Assembly (NCBI RefSeq): GCF_900105925.1
Contig: NZ_LT629791.1
Coordinates: forward strand, 6,542,001-6,606,000
Origin: Jiangella alkaliphila
GTDB lineage: Bacteria; Actinomycetota; Actinomycetes; Jiangellales; Jiangellaceae
Direction of reading: 5' to 3'
DNA length: 64,000 nt
The translations under genes were made by a program, and so were the position numbers. Below, in pieces: positions 58,808-64,000 of the stretch. How positions within the stretch are numbered: the stretch's first letter is position 1; the number at the start of each line of letters is the position of its first letter. The notes below the pieces were generated by a model that did no database searches, was not told the DNA's origin, and was given only the letters and a program-made list of their open reading frames with translations.

Positions 58808-61111
58808 TCAGTTGACCGGGTAGGTGTCGGTGGTCGTGAGGTCGAGGCCGACGAAGATGCGCGGCGCGCCGTCGAGGGTGACGCTCACCCGGCCCCCGGC
58901 GGCGGTGCGCAGCGTCTCCTGGCCGATGGCGTTCAGCTCGCGGACGGTGGTCGTCGCCGCCGGGGTGGGCAGCGAGACCGAGGTCTTGGCCGGCCACGGG
59001 TCCAGCCACGGCTCGGGGTGCGGGTAGTAGGCGCCCTCGTCGTGGCCGGCGTTGAGGATGTAGCCGTCGTGCCGGGTCCACAGCACCGAGAACCGGCCGG
59101 TGGGCGTGTCGAACAGCAGCCCCTTGACCGCGGGGTCGGAGAACGTGACCCGCCCGAGGTACTCGGCCTGGTCGAGGAAGCGGGCCGCGGTGGCGAAGGC
59201 CAGCAGCGACGGCTTCGGCCCGCGGTCGCGGCCCAGCAGGCCGAAGTGGTACTCGATGTCGCCGGGCTCGGCCTCCCGCGGCTGCTGCTCGATGCCGTCG
59301 TCGAGCGTGTACCAGGTGACGCAGCGGACCCCGTGCACGCGCGCGAACATCAGCTGCAGCAGCACGTTCTCGGCGGCGTGTCGATAGGTGTCGCTCTGCC
59401 AGCGGTTCGGCTGCGTCGACGCGTATGCCTCGGTCAGCCACAGCTCCTTGCCGCCGTCGGCCGCCCGGGCCGCGTCGGCCTTGCGCAGCGAGCCGATGAA
59501 GTTCCAGAACACCGGCTTGCGCCGGCCGTCGGGCTCCAGCCACGGCTCCGGCGGGTCGTAGTCGGCGACGAAGTTGCCCCGGCCGGGGTGGTACGCGAGG
59601 ACGTCCACCTCCGGCCACCCGCCGGCCGCGCCGAACCCGTCCAGCCAGACCGAGTCGAGGCCGGCGAGCCCGCAGGTCATCACCTTGAAGGTGGCGTCGG
59701 GCCGGTTCGCCATGACGTCGCGCAGCGGGCCCAGCACGCCGGTGACGTAGGCCGCAGGCGTCACCGCCGGCGCGGTGAGGTTCAGCTCGTTGCCGCACTC
59801 GTAGTACCGCGCGCCGGCGGCGACGCACAGATCGACCATGTCCTGGGCCCAGGCCTCCGGGTCCGCGGGTGTGCCGTCCTCGAAGTCGCCGAGCTGGACG
59901 TTGTGCAGCAGCTGGTGGCCGTCGAGGTCGCCGGGCGGGATGCCAAGCGCGCCTTCGTAGGCGGTGCGCACCCACTTCATCCCGATCAGCTTCATCAGCG
60001 CCGCGACCTGGTCGGCCGTCGGCCCGGTGAGCAGGTACGGGTAGTTGGCCAGCCCGAACATGCTGGCCTCGCCCGCCTGGTAGCTGTACGACGACAGCAC
60101 GGCGAGGTTCGTGCGCGAGAAGGCCGTGACGGCCGGGGCCGCCACGTCGGTGACCACCGCCTCGACGAACGCGATGTCCCGGCCGCCCAACGTGACCGGG
60201 AAGGACGTGTTCCAGATCGACCGCGCGGCGACCGTCGCCGGGCCTCTCGTGCCGCTCTGCTCCGCCCCGTCCCAGGTCCGGGCCTTCCAGGTGACCAGCA
60301 CCTCCCGCTCCGTCGCGTCCTGGTTCACCACCTGCGCGTTCACCGTCTTCGCGCCGCCGGTGTTCCAGACGTGGAACGGCTGGTCGGCCCACAGGTCGAC
60401 GCCCAGCGGCGTGACGACGTCGCGGGCGATGACGCCGGCGGAGTGCGGCCGCATCAAGCCGGGCACCAGCACCGCCTCGGTGACGTAGCCGCCGTCGGGG
60501 TCGACGACACCCGGGGCGTGCACCGCGGTGACCCCGCCGCCGAACGCCGGCGTGCTCTCCCGGACCCGCAGCAGCAGCCGGCTGTCGGCGTACGTCATCG
60601 CATAGCAGGCGCCGTGCCTGGTCTCGTACGGGATCCCGCCGCCGGCGTCGCGGTTCCAGAGCGCCAGCGGGTCGTACCGCACGGTCCCGTTCACCACGGC
60701 CTGGCCGATGAGGAACTGCGCGGGGACGGCGGCCGGGCCCGCGACCTGCCAGCGGACCCGCGCCTTGCGCAGTCCGGCGACGACCACGGCAGTCACGCTG
60801 ACGTCCGAGTGCTGGGTGACGTACTCGACGTGCAGCTCGGTGGGGCCGATCTTGGTCACCGACGACGCGCCGCGGGTGCGGATGCCGTTCGCGTACCAGA
60901 ACTCGGTCAGCGTCAGCCGGTGGACGCCGCCGGCGTCGAGCACCCGGATCGCGCCGGACGCGGTGTCGGCGGCCAGCGTGACGGTCCCGGCCGGGTCGGT
61001 GACGGTCAGCTCCGCGGCGTGCGCGGTGCCCGGCAGCGCTGTGGACAGCAGGCCGGTGCCGCCGGCCGCGAGCGAGCCGCGGACGAACGTTCGTCTGGAC
61101 AGTTCGGGCAT
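58808..61111 (-). CDS. Tat-exported clan GH-A glycoside hydrolase, paralogue 2
   Basis: A 767-residue protein from the ATG at 61111 behind AAGGGACGC. The twin-arginine signal is LSRRTFVRGSLAAGGTGLLS (about 4-23). It is similar to its neighbour throughout: FHVWNTGGAKTVNAQVVNQD, YYECGNELNLTAP with acid/base Glu near 441, KELWLTEAYASTQPNRW with nucleophile Glu near 560, and FDTPTGRFSVLWTRHDGYIL. The two genes are 11 bp apart and arose by tandem duplication, with clear divergence. Different linkages or sequential steps are likely. Confidence 0.8.
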   Translation of the reverse strand: MPELSRRTFVRGSLAAGGTGLLSTALPGTAHAAELTVTDPAGTVTLAADTASGAIRVLDAGGVHRLTLTEFWYANGIRTRGASSVTKIGPTELHVEYVTQHSDVSVTAVVVAGLRKARVRWQVAGPAAVPAQFLIGQAVVNGTVRYDPLALWNRDAGGGIPYETRHGACYAMTYADSRLLLRVRESTPAFGGGVTAVHAPGVVDPDGGYVTEAVLVPGLMRPHSAGVIARDVVTPLGVDLWADQPFHVWNTGGAKTVNAQVVNQDATEREVLVTWKARTWDGAEQSGTRGPATVAARSIWNTSFPVTLGGRDIAFVEAVVTDVAAPAVTAFSRTNLAVLSSYSYQAGEASMFGLANYPYLLTGPTADQVAALMKLIGMKWVRTAYEGALGIPPGDLDGHQLLHNVQLGDFEDGTPADPEAWAQDMVDLCVAAGARYYECGNELNLTAPAVTPAAYVTGVLGPLRDVMANRPDATFKVMTCGLAGLDSVWLDGFGAAGGWPEVDVLAYHPGRGNFVADYDPPEPWLEPDGRRKPVFWNFIGSLRKADAARAADGGKELWLTEAYASTQPNRWQSDTYRHAAENVLLQLMFARVHGVRCVTWYTLDDGIEQQPREAEPGDIEYHFGLLGRDRGPKPSLLAFATAARFLDQAEYLGRVTFSDPAVKGLLFDTPTGRFSVLWTRHDGYILNAGHDEGAYYPHPEPWLDPWPAKTSVSLPTPAATTTVRELNAIGQETLRTAAGGRVSVTLDGAPRIFVGLDLTTTDTYPVN

Positions 61112-61161
61112 GGTGCGTCCCTTCTTCTTCGTCGAAGTGCGGACGTATCGATGCAAAAGGC

Positions 61162-62031
61162 TCAGCCCTTGACCCCCGTGAAGCCGAGACCGGCGACGAT
61201 GTGGCGCTGGAAGATCAGGAAGACGACCACCGGCGGGACCAGCGCGAGCACCATCGCGGCGATCAGCTGGTCCTGCGGTGCCTGGCCGGCCAGCACCGTC
61301 AGCGCGACGGCGATCGGCTGCTTCTGCGGGTCGGCGATCGCGACCAGCGGCCAGATGAAGTCCTTCCACGCGTGCATGACCGCGAGCAGGCTGATGACGG
61401 CGAGGATCGGCCGGCTCATCGGCAGCACGATGCTCCACAGCAGCCGCCAGGTGCCGGCGCCGTCGACCTTCGCCGCGTCGAACAGCTCGCGCGGCAGCGC
61501 GTCGAAGAACCCCTTCGCCAGCAGCACGTTGAACGCGTTGGCGCCGGCCGGCAGCCAGATCGCCCAGTACGTGTTGGCGATGTTGATGCCCAGGAACGGC
61601 AGGTCGATGATCGTCAGGAACAGGCTGACCATCGAGACCGTGTACGGCACGAACATCGTCGCCAGGATCGCGCCGTAGACGTACGGCCCGATCCGCGGCC
61701 GCAGCACCGACAGCGCGAACCCGGCGGTGGCGGCGACGAACAGCTGCACCGCCCACGAGCCGAGCACGATCCAGAAGCTGTTCAGCACGTACCGGCCGAC
61801 CTGCAGGTCGTCCCACGCCAGCGAGAAGTTGCCCCACCGCGCGTCGACCGGCCACAGCGCGAGCGGGTTCGTCACCAGCTCCGTCGGCGACGAGATCGCG
61901 CCCTTGACCGCCCAGAACAGCGGCCCGAGGCCGATCAGCACCAGCGCGACCAGGGTCAGGCTGTGGACGGTGAACAGCGCGCCGCGGGTGCCCGGCCGGC
62001 GCCGGCTGGTCTCGGAGACGAATCCGCTCAT
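61162..62031 (-). CDS. Carbohydrate ABC importer permease (MalG-like)
   Basis: A 289-residue membrane protein with six segments. It begins MSGFVSETSRRRPGTRGALF and the EAA-type loop reads AAKVDGAGTWRLLWSIVLPM (about 190-209). It overlaps the MalF-like gene in ATGA. With the MalF-like subunit and a binding protein it forms a sugar importer of the CUT1 class. No ATPase gene lies in the window; a shared MsiK-type ATPase is usual in actinomycetes. Confidence 0.9.
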   Translation of the reverse strand: MSGFVSETSRRRPGTRGALFTVHSLTLVALVLIGLGPLFWAVKGAISSPTELVTNPLALWPVDARWGNFSLAWDDLQVGRYVLNSFWIVLGSWAVQLFVAATAGFALSVLRPRIGPYVYGAILATMFVPYTVSMVSLFLTIIDLPFLGINIANTYWAIWLPAGANAFNVLLAKGFFDALPRELFDAAKVDGAGTWRLLWSIVLPMSRPILAVISLLAVMHAWKDFIWPLVAIADPQKQPIAVALTVLAGQAPQDQLIAAMVLALVPPVVVFLIFQRHIVAGLGFTGVKG

Positions 62032-62975
62032 GACTTGCTCCAGCTCCGGGTGGCCCGCAGGTAGACCGCCGACAGCACGGCCAGCGACAGCGCGAGCAGG
62101 AAGGCCAGCGCCGCGGCCTGGCCGTAGTTGCCCTGCTGGAACCCGTACCGGAAGATCAGCAGGAGGACGGTCGTGGTGGCGTTCTGCGGCCCGCCGCCGG
62201 TGAACACGTACGGCTCGGTGAACACCTGCACGGTGTTGATCAGCTGCCAGAGCAGCAGCAGCGCGATCACGGTGCGCAGCTGCGGCAGCATGACGTGCCA
62301 GATGCGCTGCCACAGGTTCGCGCCGTCGATCTCGGCCGCCTCGTACAGCTCCTGCGGGATGCCGACCATCGCGGCCAGGTAGATGAGGACGGTGCCGCCC
62401 ATGCCGGCCCAGGTCGACTCGAGGACGAGGCTGAGCATCGCGGTGTCCGGCGACTCCAGCCACGGGTACGGTCCCAGCCCGACCGTGCCGAGCAGCTCGT
62501 TGAACAGCCCGGCGCCGGGGTCGTAGAACCACTTCCACAGCAGGACGGACACCACCGGCGGGATCACCACCGGCAGGTAGACGAGGAACCGGTACACCCC
62601 GCCGTAGCGGCGCACCGTCGACAGCACCGACGCGAGGATCAGCGGCGCCGGGAACCCGATCAGCACGCCCAGCCCGACGAACAGCAGCGTGTTCATCACC
62701 GCGGTGCCGAGCAGCGGGTCGGCGAACAGCGCCTCGAAGTTCGCCAGGCCGACCCACTCGCTGGTGCCCATCAGGTCGGTCCGCTGGAAGCTGATGATCA
62801 GCCCGCGGACGATCGGCCACCACGCGAACATGCCGAAGATCAGGATCGCGGGGAGCAGGAACAGCAGCCCGATGAGCTCCCTGCGCCCGCCGGCCCGCCA
62901 CCGGCGGGAGCGGGCGGCCCGGCCCTGCTGGGCCGCCTGCTCCTCGGTGGGACGGGTGACCGTCGCCGTCGTCAC
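62028..62975 (-). CDS. Carbohydrate ABC importer permease (MalF-like)
   Basis: A 315-residue membrane protein from the GTG at 62975, with GGAGG 9 bases upstream. Six segments are visible, the first LIGLLFLLPAILIFGMFAWW (about 37-56). The EAA loop reads YEAAEIDGANLWQRIWHVML (about 215-234). It lies 17 bp after the binding protein gene and overlaps the second permease by 4 bases. Confidence 0.9.
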   Translation of the reverse strand: MTTATVTRPTEEQAAQQGRAARSRRWRAGGRRELIGLLFLLPAILIFGMFAWWPIVRGLIISFQRTDLMGTSEWVGLANFEALFADPLLGTAVMNTLLFVGLGVLIGFPAPLILASVLSTVRRYGGVYRFLVYLPVVIPPVVSVLLWKWFYDPGAGLFNELLGTVGLGPYPWLESPDTAMLSLVLESTWAGMGGTVLIYLAAMVGIPQELYEAAEIDGANLWQRIWHVMLPQLRTVIALLLLWQLINTVQVFTEPYVFTGGGPQNATTTVLLLIFRYGFQQGNYGQAAALAFLLALSLAVLSAVYLRATRSWSKS

Positions 62976-62992
62976 TGGAAAGAACCTCCGGA

Positions 62993-64000
62993 TTACTGCG
63001 CGGCCGCGAGCTGGCGGTTGGCCTCGTCCTCGGCCGACGCCAGCAGCGCGTCGACGTCGGCGTCGGGGTCGGTCAGCACGGCCTGCACGACGGGGTCGAG
63101 CACCTGGTAGAGCGCCTGCGCGTTGAGCGGCGGCTCGGGCTTGAGCTCCAGCTCCGGCGTGCCGGCCAGGTACGGCTGGAAGTTCTCCAGCTCGACGTTG
63201 ACGAACGGCGCGATCGCGTCGTTGATCAGCTGCTGCTGGGCGTCGTCGAACATCGGCAGCACCGGGACGCCGACCGCGGCGGCCGGGTCCTGCGAGAGCG
63301 CCTCGGCCTCGGTGGCCGCGGTCTCGGGGTCGTACTGCGGCTCGGCGTAGTAGAACACCATCCACTTCACCGCCGCCGCGGCGCGGTCCTCCGGCACCGA
63401 CGCCGGGACCATGAAGATCTCGCCGCCGCTCATGGTGGCGTTGCCGCCGGCCTGCGGCATCGACGTGACGCCGTAGCTCGCGGTGTCCTCCATGCCGAAG
63501 TTCTGCTTGGCCACCCGGTAGGTGCCCGGCGTGCCCATGAACATGCCGACCTGGCCGGCCGCGAACTGGCGGATGACGTCGTCCTGGTTGAGCAGCTGCG
63601 TCTCGCCCATCGACTGGTCGGTCCAGCGCATCTGCCCGAGCAGCTCGAGCGAGTCGCGTACCGCGGCGTTCTGGAAGTCCGCGACGTAAGTCTCGCCGTC
63701 GGCCCGCTCCAGCTCGCCGCCGTGCGCGTAGGCCATCATCGTCAGCTGCCAGCCGCCGGTGCCGTCCTTCGACTCGTGCACGAACCCGGCCGCGTCGGTC
63801 GCCGCGCTGATCGCCTGCGCGGCCGTGCGGACGTCCTCCCAGGTTGCCGGCGGGGCGTCCGGGTCGAGGCCGGCCTGCTCGAACAGCGCCCGGTTGTAGA
63901 CCAGGCCCAGCGCGAACGGCGAGCGCGGGATGCCGTAGACCTCGCCGTCGGCGTCGGAGATGGGCTCCAGCACCTGCGGGTTGATCTCGTCGGCGTGCTC
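62993..64000 (-). CDS. Sugar ABC transporter substrate-binding protein, N-terminus outside the window
   Basis: About 335 residues without a start, as the gene continues past the right edge. Conserved CUT1 binding-protein features are visible: EVYGIPRSPFALGLVYNRAL, FEQAGLDPDAPPATWEDVRT, and VGMFMGTPGTYRV. The C-terminus ends LLASAEDEANRQLAAAQ. The lipoprotein signal is expected outside the window. First visible gene of the sugar operon. Ligand unknown, probably an oligosaccharide released by the two hydrolases. Confidence 0.9.
   Translation of the reverse strand, partial: EHADEINPQVLEPISDADGEVYGIPRSPFALGLVYNRALFEQAGLDPDAPPATWEDVRTAAQAISAATDAAGFVHESKDGTGGWQLTMMAYAHGGELERADGETYVADFQNAAVRDSLELLGQMRWTDQSMGETQLLNQDDVIRQFAAGQVGMFMGTPGTYRVAKQNFGMEDTASYGVTSMPQAGGNATMSGGEIFMVPASVPEDRAAAAVKWMVFYYAEPQYDPETAATEAEALSQDPAAAVGVPVLPMFDDAQQQLINDAIAPFVNVELENFQPYLAGTPELELKPEPPLNAQALYQVLDPVVQAVLTDPDADVDALLASAEDEANRQLAAAQ

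Overview
The window comes from a chromosome of very high GC content (about 70% or more by eye). Features pointing to an actinomycete are GTG/TTG starts with GTGA or ATGA gene overlaps, Tat-exported proteins, an F420-type oxidoreductase, a DUF222/HNH protein, Asp23/DUF6286 envelope-stress proteins, and promoters whose -10 sits a few bases from the start codon (leaderless mRNAs). A filamentous soil genus such as Jiangella or a relative would fit, but the genus is a guess.

Layout. 1-3131: end of an ABC exporter with its TetR regulator, two intergenic palindromic repeats and a slipin. 3156-5179: a Trp leader peptide with attenuator, then a fused anthranilate synthase TrpEG. 5204-10038: small genes, an AraC regulator, a MerR-controlled drug ABC exporter and a LysE exporter. 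10143-13844 (minus strand): ilvBNC with an Ile-Leu-Val-Leu leader peptide and terminator, and a 165-bp MITE-like insertion between ilvN and ilvC. 13916-17560: an Asp23/AmaP envelope-stress cluster, divergent from an ECF sigma factor gene. 18254-26139: an XRE-cupin regulator divergent from a tightly overlapping seven-gene catabolic operon of unknown substrate. 26176-33308: a VapBC-type toxin-antitoxin pair, a TetR/NmrA divergent pair with tandem operators, ilvD, AraC, SDR and a Tat-exported unknown. 33404-42400: a Tat-exported amine oxidase, VOC and Asp-box proteins, a TetR/DMT exporter pair with a large symmetric operator, a D-2-hydroxyacid dehydrogenase, a secreted PQQ-type sugar dehydrogenase and a DUF4097 protein. 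42541-44829: two exported unknowns of somewhat lower GC, then an RHH/MazF-like pair. 44951-46789: a Y RNA with a permuted tRNA-like domain, directly upstream of the Ro60 orthologue (Rsr). 46934-50018: a PadR-controlled ABC exporter. 50029-54230: ACT, LLM, HNH and flavin monooxygenase genes. 54268-64000 (minus strand): a carbohydrate locus with an ABC sugar importer, two paralogous Tat-exported clan GH-A hydrolases and an FAD oxidoreductase with a carbohydrate-binding-like tail.

How it works together. Branched-chain amino acid synthesis (ilvBNC plus ilvD) and tryptophan synthesis are both headed by leader-peptide attenuators in the ilvB and trpEG leaders. The Rsr/Y RNA pair is the RNA quality-control module known from Deinococcus and other bacteria. 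The sugar locus suggests outside cleavage by Tat-exported hydrolases, uptake through the ABC importer, and cytoplasmic oxidation. The seven-gene operon at 19012-26139 combines an M24-fold protein, E1 alpha/beta of a thiamine-dependent 2-oxoacid dehydrogenase, an amidohydrolase, a bicupin, an SDR lacking its catalytic Tyr/Lys, and a beta-hydroxyacid dehydrogenase. This gene set matches no pathway I can name.

Limits: functions are assigned by reading motifs, without database searches. Starts marked as chosen rest on ribosome binding sites and overlaps. The first and last genes are cut by the window edges.
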